Assembly (NCBI RefSeq): GCF_015352985.1
Contig: NZ_JACYXF010000001.1
Coordinates: 248,001-312,000, forward strand
Direction of reading: 5' to 3'
Source: Noviherbaspirillum malthae
GTDB lineage: Bacteria; Pseudomonadota; Gammaproteobacteria; Burkholderiales; Burkholderiaceae_D
DNA length: 64,000 nucleotides
Shown: piece after piece, positions 54,325 through 64,000 of the stretch
How the letters are laid out: each line of letters starts with the position of its first letter
Numbering within the stretch: the stretch's first letter is position 1
Translations under genes and position numbers: made by a program
The notes under the pieces: model-generated
Databases searched by the model: none
What the model was told of the DNA's origin: nothing
The model's input: the letters and a program-made list of their open reading frames with translations, nothing else

Positions 54325-54906
54325 ATGAGCGAGTCTTCTCTGGACAGCAGACCCCGGGCCGCACTGAAGGAGAGCGACGGCGGCGCGCGCCGCAATCGCC
54401 TTCGCGAATTCCAGGCTCAGCTGGTCGAGCGCATGCAGGCCGCCAGCAGCGGCGCGCAGACCCAGGCCAGCAAGCTCGGCGTGATGATCGGCGAAACGCG
54501 CTGGCTGCTCAATCTGCAGGAGGCGGGCGAGATCGTCTCCGTCGGCGCGGTGACGCCGGTTCCGCTCACCAGGGACTGGTTCCTGGGCCTGATCAATGTC
54601 CGGGGCAACCTTGTCAGCGTGATCGACCTGGCGCGTTTTCGCGGCATGGCGGCCACGCCGGTGGAGAAGGACAGCCGGGTCATCGCATTCGCGCCTTCCC
54701 TGTCGTTCAACTGCGGCCTCCTGGTGTCGCGCGTGATGGGCCTGCGCAATGTCGCCGACATGGAAATACAGGCGCAGCCGCAGGCACCTTCCGCAGACAG
54801 TCCCTGGATAGCGCAGCGCTATCTGGACCGTGATTCCCACGTCTGGAACGAACTCAATCTTTCTTTAATCGTGCAGGATCCGCAATTCCTGCAGATCGGT
54901 GTCTGA
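54325..54906 (+). CDS. pilI: CheW-like adaptor PilI
   Basis: 193-residue adaptor joining the receptor PilJ to the kinase ChpA. CheW domain over about 50-185 ([21 protein letters not shown], in two parts; [21 protein letters not shown] is the family core). The ATG at 54325, seven bases after the pilH stop, is preferred over a TTG at 54310 overlapping pilH. No strong Shine-Dalgarno. Confidence 0.9.
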   Translation: MSESSLDSRPRAALKESDGGARRNRLREFQAQLVERMQAASSGAQTQASKLGVMIGETRWLLNLQEAGEIVSVGAVTPVPLTRDWFLGLINVRGNLVSVIDLARFRGMAATPVEKDSRVIAFAPSLSFNCGLLVSRVMGLRNVADMEIQAQPQAPSADSPWIAQRYLDRDSHVWNELNLSLIVQDPQFLQIGV

Positions 54907-54970
54907 AGCGGCCTGCGCAACAACGTATGCCCGCCTTTCACCCCATTCCGTAATTCGAGGAGACCCCGCA

Positions 54971-57298
54971 ATGGCGTTCAAAGTACCGTTCATGTCGAAA
55001 GAGAAGAAGCAGGACTCCAACGACGATGCCGTCACGGTTGCTGCATTCACGATAGACAGCACGCCCGCCGGGGCCGATTTTTCCATGCCCGATGCCGCGC
55101 CGTATTCGCCGGGCGGTGCGCAGCCGCACGCTCAGGTCCGTGCCGCTGCTGCGGAGCGCAGCATGAATGCAACCTTCATCGGAGACGCGCTGCAGAAGGG
55201 CGGTGACATCCGCCTGCCGTTCATCGGCAACCTGCCCCTGCAGCAGCAGGTGCGGCTGCTGCTCGGCACGCTGGGCGCCTCTCTGGTACTGGGCGCCGGC
55301 TTCGTCTGGATCAATTCGAATCATTCCTCGCTGACCTCGACGCAGACGCAGATCGCCGGCGACGCACTGATGCATTCGCAGCGCGTCGGCAAGGCCGCGC
55401 CCAACGCGATTCAGGGCAATCTGGCGGCGTTCAAGCAGCTCGAGGAGAGCCGCCGCGAATTCAATCGCGACCTGAGCGTGCTGCTGAACGGCGGCGACTA
55501 CCAGGGCCGCGACGTCTCCGCGCCAAGCGCGGAAATGGAATATCTGCTGAAGGAAACACAGAAGGTCTGGGCAAGCTCGGACAAGGCAGCCGAAACCATC
55601 CTCAAGCTCAAGGAAGAGCTGACCGGTTTCGGCACCACGCTGCAGAAGCTGAACAGCCTGTCGCCGGTGCTGCTCGAATTGACGGAACAGATCGCCACCC
55701 TCAAGGCGCAGGGCGGCGCCACGCCGCGCGAGATTTCCGCCGCCGGCCAGCTTGTGATGCTGACCCAGCGCCTGGGCCGCAGCGCCAATGAATTCCTGAC
55801 TTCCGAGGGCGTGAATCCGGAGACCGCCTTCCTGCTCGGCAAGGACACCAACACCTTCCGCGACATCACCGACGGCTTCCTCGCCGGCAGCGACGTGCTG
55901 CGTCTGGGTGCAACCAAGGATGCCGACACCCGTGAAAAACTGGAAGAGCTGAAGAAGGTCTTCGCCGAGTACCAGGAATCGGTGGCGGCGATCCTCGGCA
56001 ACCTGCAAAACTTCATCGCCGCGAAACAGTCCGAACAGCTGATCTTCGCCGAAAACGAAACCCTCAAGCAGCGCATTACCAACCTGCAGAATGCCTACCG
56101 CGGAGAGGAGGATGCGCAGCACTGGTCTTCATGGCTGATGACGGTGAGCGCCGTAACGGCCCTGCTGTCCGCGCTCGGCATTGCACTGGTGCTGCTGCAG
56201 GATAGCCGCAACCGCACCAAGGAAGCGGACCAGCGCCGCCAGGAAGCGGAAGAGCAGCGTCTGCAGGCGATCCGGCAGGAAGAGGAAGCCAAGCAAGCCA
56301 ACGACCAGAACCAGGCGGCGATTCTGCGCCTGATGAACGAATTGCAGGAAGTCGCCGACGGCGACCTCACGATCCAGGCAACCGTGTCCGAAGACATCAC
56401 CGGCGCCATCGCCGACTCGGTGAACTACACCGTGGAGGAATTGCGCGGACTGGTAGGACGCGTTACCAAGACGGCCGAACAGGTTACCGCCGCATCCAAC
56501 CAGGCGCAGACGATTTCCAGCGAACTGATGCAGGCGTCGCAGAAGCAGTCCCGCGAAATCCAGGAAACCGGCCAGGCGGTGCTGGAAATGGCGGTGCAGA
56601 TTACCGACGTTTCGCGTTCCGCGACCGAGTCGGCAGAGGTTGCGCGCCAGTCGGTGTCCGCAGCCGAGCAGGGCGCACGCGCGGTGGAAGATGCGATCAA
56701 GGGTATGAACGAGATCCGCGAACAGATCCAGGAAACCTCCAAGCGCATCAAGCGTCTCGGCGAATCGTCGCAGGAGATCGGGGAAATCACCGAGCTGATC
56801 TCCGACATTACCGAACAGACCAACGTGCTGGCGCTCAATGCGGCGATCCAGGCCGCATCGGCCGGCGAGGCGGGACGCGGCTTCTCGGTGGTTGCCGAAG
56901 AAGTGCAGCGCCTGGCGGAACGTTCCGGCGAGGCGACCAAGCAGATCGGCGCGCTGGTGCGCACGATTCAGACCGATACGCACGACGCCGTGGCCGCGAT
57001 GGAAAAATCCACCCAGGGCGTGGTCGAGGGAGCCAAGCTGTCCGACGCCGCCGGCGCCGCGCTGTCCGAGATCCGCAGCGTCTCGAACCGGCTCGCCGAC
57101 CTGATCCAGAGCATTTCCGCCGCCACCGAGCAGCAGGCCACATCGGCCAATGGCGTGGCGCAGAGCATCCAGAACATCCTGAACGTCACCGAGCAGACGC
57201 AGCAGGGCACCAGGCAGACCACCGACTCGATTCGCGAACTGTCCAAGCTGGCCGAGGAACTCAAGAACTCCGTGTCGCGATTCCGTGTGTCCGCCTGA
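54971..57298 (+). CDS. pilJ: Methyl-accepting chemotaxis-like receptor PilJ
   Basis: 775-residue membrane receptor of the Pil-Chp pathway. TM1 about 94-114, a periplasmic PilJ-type sensing region to about 385, TM2 about 388-410, a coiled segment, then the MCP signalling domain with hairpin tip [31 protein letters not shown] (near 615-645; split [20 protein letters not shown]). An 80-residue cytoplasmic N-terminal extension precedes TM1. ATG 54971 is fixed by GAGGAG nine bases upstream; the frame opens earlier, overlapping pilI. Glutamine/glutamate methylation sites cannot be assigned by eye. Confidence 0.93.
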   Translation: MAFKVPFMSKEKKQDSNDDAVTVAAFTIDSTPAGADFSMPDAAPYSPGGAQPHAQVRAAAAERSMNATFIGDALQKGGDIRLPFIGNLPLQQQVRLLLGTLGASLVLGAGFVWINSNHSSLTSTQTQIAGDALMHSQRVGKAAPNAIQGNLAAFKQLEESRREFNRDLSVLLNGGDYQGRDVSAPSAEMEYLLKETQKVWASSDKAAETILKLKEELTGFGTTLQKLNSLSPVLLELTEQIATLKAQGGATPREISAAGQLVMLTQRLGRSANEFLTSEGVNPETAFLLGKDTNTFRDITDGFLAGSDVLRLGATKDADTREKLEELKKVFAEYQESVAAILGNLQNFIAAKQSEQLIFAENETLKQRITNLQNAYRGEEDAQHWSSWLMTVSAVTALLSALGIALVLLQDSRNRTKEADQRRQEAEEQRLQAIRQEEEAKQANDQNQAAILRLMNELQEVADGDLTIQATVSEDITGAIADSVNYTVEELRGLVGRVTKTAEQVTAASNQAQTISSELMQASQKQSREIQETGQAVLEMAVQITDVSRSATESAEVARQSVSAAEQGARAVEDAIKGMNEIREQIQETSKRIKRLGESSQEIGEITELISDITEQTNVLALNAAIQAASAGEAGRGFSVVAEEVQRLAERSGEATKQIGALVRTIQTDTHDAVAAMEKSTQGVVEGAKLSDAAGAALSEIRSVSNRLADLIQSISAATEQQATSANGVAQSIQNILNVTEQTQQGTRQTTDSIRELSKLAEELKNSVSRFRVSA

Positions 57299-57458
57299 CG
57301 TCCCCGGGCGACCGACTTCTGCATTGCCGTTCATGCCTGAAACGGAAACATCGTTATCGCGTTATCGTCGTGCGGCGCGCTCGCTGCGAGCGCGCCCATT
57401 CAAGTTGCATCGCGGTGAAGCCGCGCGACCCACCGCTTTTTGACCCCGCGAGGCAGTC

Positions 57459-60400
57459 ATGACTACCTTTTCCTCCCTCTCACCGCAAGAAGCCAGGGAA
57501 ACCTTCGACACCGGCCCGCTATCGTGGGTCATGGGAGAGATCCGCGAAGCATTGAACCGGTCCAGGGAATCGCTGCGTGAAGCTTCCGCGCAAGAGGCGG
57601 GCGTGCAGACCACGGCGTTGCGCCATGCCAAAAGCTATCTGCATCAGGCGCACGGCGCGCTGCAGATCGTCGATGTGGACGGCGTCGCCATCATCACCGA
57701 AACCGTGGAAGACCTGCTCGACCGCGCCGACAGCGGCCAGCTGACGATGAGCCCCGAACTGGCCGGCGTGATCGGCAACGCCTACCAGGCGCTGGTCGAG
57801 TATCTGGATGAACTGCTGGCAGGCTTGCCGCATCAGCCGGTGCGGCTGTTTCCCTATTACCGGACTCTGCTGGAAGCGCGCGGCGCCGAACGCATCCACC
57901 CGGCGGACCTGTTCTTTCCCAATCTCGCCGTTCGTCCCAGCTTTCCCGCGGCCACCCCCCCGGGCGAGGTACAGCCGGCTCACTATACCGGGCTGCGCCA
58001 GCGCTTCGAAAAGGCCCTGCTGCCTTTTCTAAAGAGCAGCGACCGCAGTGCCGAGCTGGCCAATGCCGCCGTCATGCGCGACGTGGTGGGGGAGATCGAA
58101 AACCTGCAGGCAAATCCGCAGGCGCGGGCGTTCTGGTGGGTCATGCACGGGCTGGCGGAAGCGGTTGCCGCCGACCAGATTCCGAATGAAATCTACGTCA
58201 AGCAGCTCTTCGCGCGCATCAACCTGCAGATCCGGCGCCTGTGCCAGGGTTCGTCCAGCATCGCGGAACGCCTGCTGCGCGATGCACTGTTTTTCATCGC
58301 CCGCATCAAGGAACCCGCCGAGCGCGGCAGGCAGATTCGCGAAACCTATCAGCTCGACGGGCTTGTGCCGGCCGATTATGAAAAGAAGCGCTACGGACAG
58401 GTGGACCCGGATATTCTGGCCGGTGCCAGGGAAAGACTGTCCCAGGCAAAGAACATCTGGAACCGCATCGCCGGCGGCGATGCCGGCATGGCCGATACCT
58501 TCGAGCATGAAATGCGCATGCTTGCCGATGCCGGCTCCCGTCTCAATTCCGCGCCGCTGTCGAAGCTGCTGCGCGAACTCAAGGGCATTGCTCGCCACGC
58601 GGCACACGCCAGGCCGGGTGAGATGCTCGGCCTGGAAATGGCGACCAGCCTCCTGTTCGTCGAAAACTCGCTGAACCAGATCGGACACCTGCCCGACAAC
58701 TTCGCCGAGCGCGCCGACGCCATGACCGCGCGCCTGCTCGCCGTGGTCACCGGCGAGCAGCCGGTGCAGCCGGCCACATGGCTGGACGACATGTCGCGCC
58801 AGGCGCTGCAGCAGCAGACCATGACTGCGCTGGCAGGCGAAATGCAGGGCAATCTGCGCCAGGTCGAGAAAATGCTGGACGAGTTTTTCCGCGACCCCGC
58901 GCAGCATGAAGCCCTCGCTCAGCTTGCCCAGCTCGACCAGATGCTGCATCAGATCGAGGGCGCGATGGCCGTCCTCGACCAGCACGATGCCATGCAGGCG
59001 GTCCGCCATACGCGCGAGGCGGTGCGGCGCTTTCAGCCGGCGGGCGAAGCCGGCACGCATGCGGCCGATGTCGAGGAATTCCAGCATGTGGCCCAAAATA
59101 TCGGCGCGCTCAGTTTCTTCATCGAGACACTGCAGCACCAGCCGGACAATGCAGGAAAGCGCTTCACTTTCGACCAGGAAAAGGGCCTGTTTCGCGCCAA
59201 CCTGATTGAGCAGGGCGGCAAGCAAACCGCCGAGCAGGCGGAGAGCGAGGCTGTGCACGCTGCAGCGGATGCGCCGATCCTCGACGCCGGTACCGGCGAC
59301 ACGACGAGCGAAATGCCGCTATCGACGGTGGAAGACGAGCTGGCCTTCCACCAGCAGAAATCGGCCGAGATTGCCATGTCGCTGAGCGCCGAGCCGGACA
59401 ACCAGGCATTGCAGGCGCAGCTCAAGGAGTCGCTTGAAAAGATCAGGATGGATGCCACCCTGGTCGACAATCCGGAAGCCAACGACCGCGCCCAGGCCGG
59501 CATTGATGCGCTGAAGCGGCCGGATTTCGCGGAGTCGACCGAAGCGCTGGCCGAGATCATCACCGCCACCGTGCCGGCGATGCCCGCAAGCGAAGCGCTG
59601 CCGCCCGTCATTGCTCCGGCGACGGACGAGGCCATCGATGCCGAACTGCTGGAAATCTTCCTGATGGAAGCCGAAGAGGTCCTGGGCGCGGTGCGCGAGA
59701 CCATGCCGGAAGCCCGCAACCAGCCGAGCAACCAGGAACACCTGACGACCTTGCGCCGGTCTTTCCATACGCTCAAGGGCAGCGGACGCATGGTCGGCCT
59801 GACGGCCTTCGGCGAAGCGGCCTGGAGCATCGAGCAGGTGCTGAACCTGCGTCTGGCGGAATCCCGCGGCGGCGACCCTGAGCTGTTCGGCCTTCTCGAC
59901 AAGGCGGCGGAAGTGCTCGACGCCTGGGTTCGGGACCTCAAATTGCACGGCAGGTCTGCCCGCACGCCGGATGCGATCGTGGCCGCCGCCGAGCGCATCA
60001 AATCCGGCGGACAGTTCCACTACGAAGAGACGGGGGAAGCTGCGGTAGAGGAAGACGCAGTGGAAACGGCAGTAACGGCAGACGAAGCACCCTTGGCAGC
60101 AGCGCAGGCCGAAGAGCAGGAATCGTTCGGCGATCACGCTGAGCAGCCGGATCAGGCGCCGGCGTCCGAACAGATGCCGGGCCCTGCGGAAACCGCAGTT
60201 GCCCTCGATTGCGCAGAAACCTTCGAGACCGGGCGGACTGCTGCGATGGAATTCGTGCCGCTGCCGGGCGAGCACGACCTCGCGGACGCCGACTTGGATG
60301 TCTCCCAGCTTGAGCTGCAGCAAGAAGTCGAGCTTGCGTCTGCCTTGCCTGATTTCGGAGCGGAAGTTTCAGCCGCCGATAGCGCCAATACCCTTGAATC

Positions 60401-63400
60401 CGAACAGATTGCCATCCCCGAGGAGCCGGAGGAACTGCAGCTGTCCGATGCGGAACTGCTGGCGCAGTTCGGCGACATGAATGCGCCGGCGGCAGCGCAA
60501 ACGGAGGTGGCAGCAGAGGAAAGCGGTGATGCAGCGGCGGACATGCTTGCGGATGCGCCTTCTGTCGAACCGCCGGACGCGCCGGCGCCGCAGTTGGCGG
60601 AAGACACGCCTTTGGCGGCGGGAGCGGAAGTCATCAGTTTTCCCACCGTGCATCCGCCCCAGCCGCGGAACAACGATAACGTCAAGCGCATCGGCGACCT
60701 GGAAATCAGCGTGCCGCTGCACAATATCTATCTCGCGGAAACCGACGAACTGGTGCGCGTGCTGGCGCAGGACATCGCCGAATGGAGCCATGAACCCGAC
60801 CGCGCCGTGAGCGTGCAGTCGGTGCATGCCGCGCATTCGCTGGCCGGCAGTTCGGCCACCGTCGGATTCACCGCGCTGCATGAGCTTGCGCATGCGCTGG
60901 AAATGGTCCTGCAATTCCTGATGCGCAAGCCGGTGAAGCTGCAATCCCATGAGTTTGCGGTCCTGTCGGAAAGCATCGACCGCCTCAAGCTGATGCTGCA
61001 GAAATTCGCGCTTGGCGACATGCCGGACAATCAGCCTGAGTATGTGCGTCTACTGCAAAGCCTGCGGCAGGATCTGGAATTGCGGTCCGAGATGGCCGAG
61101 CTGACAGCCGCAAGCCCGGAGACGATTCTGGCGGATGCGGAGTTGACAGAGCTGCCCGAGCTGCCTGAACTGGCGGATCTGACCCAAGACTTGCCGGCCG
61201 CGCTCGATGCCGAACACGAAATCATGGCCGAGTCGACCGCCGAGGCATCCTCGGCCTCCGCGACGGATGAAGACGCAAGTGCAGGCGGCAGCTTCACCCC
61301 GCAGCTTCGCGACGAACTCGATGCCGACCTGCTGCCTGTGTTCCTGGAAGAAGGGCGCGACATGTTCCCGCAGATGGGCACGGCGCTGCGCGGCTGGCAG
61401 GAGCGGCCCGGAGACATCGCATTGCCGCAGTCGGTGCTGCGACTGCTGCATACGCTCAAGGGCAGCGCACGCATGGCGGGCGCAATGAATCTGGGCCAGC
61501 ATCTGCACGACATGGAAACCCGCATCGAGAACATCATGCATCTCGGCACGCCGGAACTGCTGGCCATCGAAGATCTGCTGATCCGTTACGACCAGGCGCT
61601 GCAGATGTTTGAACTGTTACAGCACCCGGCAGCGGAGCCGGTTTCTTCCGAAGCGGCCGCCGAAACGCAGCAGCCGCCAGTAACTGCATCGGACGAGGGC
61701 GTGGCGCTTGCGCCGCTGGTTCCTCATATGTCCCAAATGCCGTCGCCGACGCATCCGCTGATGGACAAGGCGCACAAGGGCATGGCTCAGAACCAAGGAC
61801 AGGTCGTGCCTGCAGCCGCAGCGCCGCTGGTGCGAGTTCGCGCCGACATTCTCGATCGCCTCGTCAACCAGGCGGGTGAAGTCTCGATCTCCCGTTCCAG
61901 GCTGGAAAACGAAGTCGGCAGCCTGCAGCAATCGCTGTCCGAACTGACCGACAACGTCGCCCGCCTGCGCGATCAGCTTCGTGAAATCGAAATGCAGGCG
62001 GAAACCCAGATCACCTCGCGCATGGCCCACTCGGCCGACCGCGAATTCGATCCGCTGGAGTTCGACCGCTTCACCCGCCTGCAGGAATTGACCCGCATGA
62101 TGGCCGAAAGCGTCAACGACGTCGGCTCAGTCCACCAGAACCTGAGCCGCACGCTCGACAGCGCAGTGGCCGATCTGTCGGCGCAGGCCCGGCTGACCCG
62201 TGAATTGCAGCAGGACCTGATGCGCGCGCGCATGGTGCAGTTCGCCAGCATCTCGGAGCGCCTGTTCCGCGTGACGCGTCAGACCGCGAAGGAAATCGAC
62301 AAGCGCGTCAATCTCGACATCCGCGGCGGCGCGGTCGAAATGGATCGCGGCGTGCTGGAAAAAATGACCGGCCCGTTCGAACACCTGCTGCGCAATGCCA
62401 TCGTGCATGGCGTGGAGGCGAGGGAAGCGCGCCGCGCCGCAGGCAAGCCGGAAACCGGCGAACTGCTCATCGAGGTGCGTCAGGAAGGCAATGAAGTCGT
62501 CATCCAGTTCTCCGATGACGGCCAGGGCCTCGACCTCGCCCGCATCCGTGACAAGGCAGCCAAGATCGGCCTGCTTGCCGACGATGCCCGGCTGACGGAC
62601 GAGGAAGCCGGCGACCTGATCTTCCATCCCGGCTTTTCCACCGCCGAGGAAATCACCGAACTCGCCGGCCGCGGTGTCGGCATGGATGTGGTCCGTTCGG
62701 AAGCGGCGTCGCTCGGCGGCCGTGTATCGACATGGAGCGAATCGGGCAAGGGCACGCAGTTCGCCATCCGCCTGCCGCTGACGCTGGCCGTCACCCAGGT
62801 CGTGCTGCTGTCGACCGGCGGCATGACGTATGCGGTGCCATCTGTACTGGTCGAACAGGTGCAGCAGCTCAAGGCCAATGCCCTGGCGGCCGCCTACAAC
62901 GACGGCGCGGTGGTGTGGCAGGGGCAGCGGGTGGCGCTGCATTACCTCTCCACGCTGCTCGGCAATACCCAGGCTTCGCCGGTGTCGCAGCAGTATTCGT
63001 CGCTGCTGATTCTCAAGAGCGGCAGCGACCGCGTGGCCGTGCATGTCGATGAAGTGATCGGTAACCGCGAGGTGGTGGTCAAGAACATCGGCCCGCAACT
63101 GTCGCGAATGGTCGGCATTGCCGGTGCGACGGTGCTCGGTTCCGGCGATATCGTCCTGATTCTCAATCCTGTTCCGCTGGCCCAGCGGCTGGCACAGGAC
63201 AACTTGCGCGCTCCGCGCCTGGCGCCGGCCGACGTGCCTGATGCCTTGGGAGCGGTCGCCGAAATGCGAGCCGATCAGCCGTCGTCGCCCGACAGCGGGC
63301 CGGTGCAGGGCTTGCGCCGCCAGCCCGTGGTAATGGTGGTCGACGACTCGCTGACGGTGAGGCGCGTGACCCAGCGCCTGCTGTCACGGGAAAACTACCA

Positions 63401-63701
63401 GGTGGTGCTGGCCAAGGACGGCGTCGACGCACTGCAGCATCTGCAATCGATCACGCCCGACGTGATGCTGGTCGATATCGAGATGCCGCGCATGGACGGC
63501 TTTGACCTGACGCGCAATGTGCGCGGCGACGAGCGGACCCGTCACATTCCGATCATCATGATCACGTCGCGCACCGCCGAGAAGCATCGCAACTATGCGC
63601 TGGAACTGGGCGTCAACGACTATCTTGGAAAACCTTACCAGGAGGAGCGCCTGCTCGAACTGATCGCCGGTTTTGTCGGCAAGGACGCGGCGGTGGGTTG
63701 A
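57459..63701 (+). CDS. Hybrid chemotaxis histidine kinase ChpA/PilL
   Basis: 2080-residue CheA-type kinase of the Pil-Chp system. Several Hpt-like segments: N-terminal (SYLHQAHGALQ, H62/H65), H770 (HTLKGSGRMVG), H1126 (HSLAGSSATVG) and H1331 (HTLKGSARMAG). An acidic linker separates them. Then a dimerisation region (about 1490-1580), the kinase domain with N box HLLRNAIVHG near 1640 and GRGVGMDVV near 1738, a CheW-like domain (about 1770-1900) and a C-terminal receiver with D2006 in MLVDIEMPRMDG. The final lysine is in YLGKPYQEER. The 160-base gap after pilJ holds no gene. pilK and chpB are absent from the cluster here. Confidence 0.94.
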   Translation: MTTFSSLSPQEARETFDTGPLSWVMGEIREALNRSRESLREASAQEAGVQTTALRHAKSYLHQAHGALQIVDVDGVAIITETVEDLLDRADSGQLTMSPELAGVIGNAYQALVEYLDELLAGLPHQPVRLFPYYRTLLEARGAERIHPADLFFPNLAVRPSFPAATPPGEVQPAHYTGLRQRFEKALLPFLKSSDRSAELANAAVMRDVVGEIENLQANPQARAFWWVMHGLAEAVAADQIPNEIYVKQLFARINLQIRRLCQGSSSIAERLLRDALFFIARIKEPAERGRQIRETYQLDGLVPADYEKKRYGQVDPDILAGARERLSQAKNIWNRIAGGDAGMADTFEHEMRMLADAGSRLNSAPLSKLLRELKGIARHAAHARPGEMLGLEMATSLLFVENSLNQIGHLPDNFAERADAMTARLLAVVTGEQPVQPATWLDDMSRQALQQQTMTALAGEMQGNLRQVEKMLDEFFRDPAQHEALAQLAQLDQMLHQIEGAMAVLDQHDAMQAVRHTREAVRRFQPAGEAGTHAADVEEFQHVAQNIGALSFFIETLQHQPDNAGKRFTFDQEKGLFRANLIEQGGKQTAEQAESEAVHAAADAPILDAGTGDTTSEMPLSTVEDELAFHQQKSAEIAMSLSAEPDNQALQAQLKESLEKIRMDATLVDNPEANDRAQAGIDALKRPDFAESTEALAEIITATVPAMPASEALPPVIAPATDEAIDAELLEIFLMEAEEVLGAVRETMPEARNQPSNQEHLTTLRRSFHTLKGSGRMVGLTAFGEAAWSIEQVLNLRLAESRGGDPELFGLLDKAAEVLDAWVRDLKLHGRSARTPDAIVAAAERIKSGGQFHYEETGEAAVEEDAVETAVTADEAPLAAAQAEEQESFGDHAEQPDQAPASEQMPGPAETAVALDCAETFETGRTAAMEFVPLPGEHDLADADLDVSQLELQQEVELASALPDFGAEVSAADSANTLESEQIAIPEEPEELQLSDAELLAQFGDMNAPAAAQTEVAAEESGDAAADMLADAPSVEPPDAPAPQLAEDTPLAAGAEVISFPTVHPPQPRNNDNVKRIGDLEISVPLHNIYLAETDELVRVLAQDIAEWSHEPDRAVSVQSVHAAHSLAGSSATVGFTALHELAHALEMVLQFLMRKPVKLQSHEFAVLSESIDRLKLMLQKFALGDMPDNQPEYVRLLQSLRQDLELRSEMAELTAASPETILADAELTELPELPELADLTQDLPAALDAEHEIMAESTAEASSASATDEDASAGGSFTPQLRDELDADLLPVFLEEGRDMFPQMGTALRGWQERPGDIALPQSVLRLLHTLKGSARMAGAMNLGQHLHDMETRIENIMHLGTPELLAIEDLLIRYDQALQMFELLQHPAAEPVSSEAAAETQQPPVTASDEGVALAPLVPHMSQMPSPTHPLMDKAHKGMAQNQGQVVPAAAAPLVRVRADILDRLVNQAGEVSISRSRLENEVGSLQQSLSELTDNVARLRDQLREIEMQAETQITSRMAHSADREFDPLEFDRFTRLQELTRMMAESVNDVGSVHQNLSRTLDSAVADLSAQARLTRELQQDLMRARMVQFASISERLFRVTRQTAKEIDKRVNLDIRGGAVEMDRGVLEKMTGPFEHLLRNAIVHGVEAREARRAAGKPETGELLIEVRQEGNEVVIQFSDDGQGLDLARIRDKAAKIGLLADDARLTDEEAGDLIFHPGFSTAEEITELAGRGVGMDVVRSEAASLGGRVSTWSESGKGTQFAIRLPLTLAVTQVVLLSTGGMTYAVPSVLVEQVQQLKANALAAAYNDGAVVWQGQRVALHYLSTLLGNTQASPVSQQYSSLLILKSGSDRVAVHVDEVIGNREVVVKNIGPQLSRMVGIAGATVLGSGDIVLILNPVPLAQRLAQDNLRAPRLAPADVPDALGAVAEMRADQPSSPDSGPVQGLRRQPVVMVVDDSLTVRRVTQRLLSRENYQVVLAKDGVDALQHLQSITPDVMLVDIEMPRMDGFDLTRNVRGDERTRHIPIIMITSRTAEKHRNYALELGVNDYLGKPYQEERLLELIAGFVGKDAAVG

Positions 63702-63751
63702 TGCCGTCCTGAAATTGCCCTGAAATTTGTCGGGCAGCCGGCAAGGCGCTG

Positions 63752-63784
63752 AAAAGCCCGCATGTCATTTCATGCGGGCTTTTT
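63752..63784. terminator. Bidirectional terminator, chpA / photolyase
   Basis: AAAAGCCCGCATG (63752-63764) and CATGCGGGCTTTT (63771-63783) form a 13-bp stem with loop TCATTT, followed by T. It separates converging genes. Confidence 0.92.
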
Positions 63785-63788
63785 TATT

Positions 63789-64000
63789 TCAGTCGCGTGC
63801 GCTGCTTTCGTCTTCGACTTCACTTTCTTCATCGAGGTCTTCCGAGGCAACGCGCGCCTTCTTCACCACCGCATAGCGCGCCAGCGTGCGCAGGCGAGCT
63901 TCGTCATGTTGCACGACCGGCGCCGGATAGTGATGTCCGACGGCGATGCCGGCCTGCTGCAGCACCCCGGCCGGCGCCAGCCAGGGCGCATGGATATGCT
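63789..64000 (-). CDS. phrB: Deoxyribodipyrimidine photolyase (C-terminal part)
   Basis: Light-driven repair of cyclobutane pyrimidine dimers. Only the last 70 residues are in the window; the frame is open to base 64000 and the stop is at 63789-63791. The recognisable part is IHAPWLAPAGVLQQAGI and HHYPAPVVQHDEARLRTLARY, the standard photolyase C-terminus. An acidic tail (SEDLDEESEVEDESSARD) follows that is longer than in E. coli PhrB. A 6-4 or cryptochrome-like relative cannot be excluded from this end alone. Confidence 0.85.
   Translation of the reverse strand, partial: HIHAPWLAPAGVLQQAGIAVGHHYPAPVVQHDEARLRTLARYAVVKKARVASEDLDEESEVEDESSARD

Overview
The window reads as a stretch of chromosome from a GC-rich betaproteobacterium. 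Burkholderiales, and within it Oxalobacteraceae (the Herbaspirillum/Noviherbaspirillum group), is the best guess from gene content and synteny: yacG-zapD-coaE-pilDCB, ispB/rplU-rpmA-obg-proB, pilSR-ampD, nrdAB next to a lysine/alanine-rich histone H1-like gene, and hemL/thiD-like/rubredoxin/pilGHIJ-chpA. The taxonomic call is inference; no rRNA gene is present. Coding density is high and nearly everything is core genome. I see no insertion sequence, prophage, CRISPR array or integrative element.

Region by region. 1-1757: end of argJ, a DUF815 ATPase and mutT. 1758-5509: a D-amino-acid dehydrogenase module. dadA has a near-consensus sigma-54 promoter, and upstream lie three evenly patterned TGTA-N10-TACG boxes. 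dadA overlaps a small Rrf2-like regulator and is followed by a TyrR/PhhR-family sigma-54 activator. 5544-11125 (minus): yacG, zapD, coaE, pilD, pilC, pilB. 11316-13811 (minus): a CorC/HlyC-type CBS membrane protein, tRNA-Pro(CGG), ispB. 13940-17106: the rplU-rpmA-obgE-proB group with a clear sigma-70 promoter. 17197-20900: a CNP1-like protein and rppH facing proS and a lytic transglycosylase. 21022-23294 (minus): a SWIB-domain protein with a histone-like tail, then ffh. 23566-28481: ypjD/ccsA-like, PP0621-like, pilS, pilR, ampD. 28482-34298: nrdAB behind a predicted NrdR-box pair, then a histone H1-like gene built from a 51/54-bp tandem repeat. 34395-42364: yggT, then on the minus strand a glycine-zipper lipoprotein, a PfkB kinase, a DUF3426 protein, prmA, accC, accB, aroQ, a TlpA-like thioredoxin and a nucleotidyltransferase-like protein. 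42517-50883: mpl, yqiA, ubiC, an RNase II-like nuclease, tonB-like, aroE, mtgA and corA behind a structured leader. 50950-53336: hemL, a divergent ThiD-like protein and rubredoxin. 53526-63701: the pilGHIJ-chpA chemosensory operon. 63789-64000: the C-terminal end of a photolyase, cut by the window edge.

How they work together. Three separated blocks build and control type IV pili: assembly proteins PilB, PilC and PilD; the PilS/PilR two-component pair that activates sigma-54 pilin transcription; and the Pil-Chp chemotaxis-like pathway. Cell-wall genes recur (mpl, ampD, mtgA, the lytic transglycosylase). Shikimate/chorismate steps aroQ, aroE and ubiC are spread over about 8 kb.

No wholly new system is evident. 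The best leads are the sigma-54/TyrR-like circuit predicted for dadA, the cysteine-wing Rrf2-like protein translationally coupled to dadA, the ThiD-like protein that has lost signature active-site residues, the two histone-tail proteins, and the structured non-coding stretches around nrdAB and corA.
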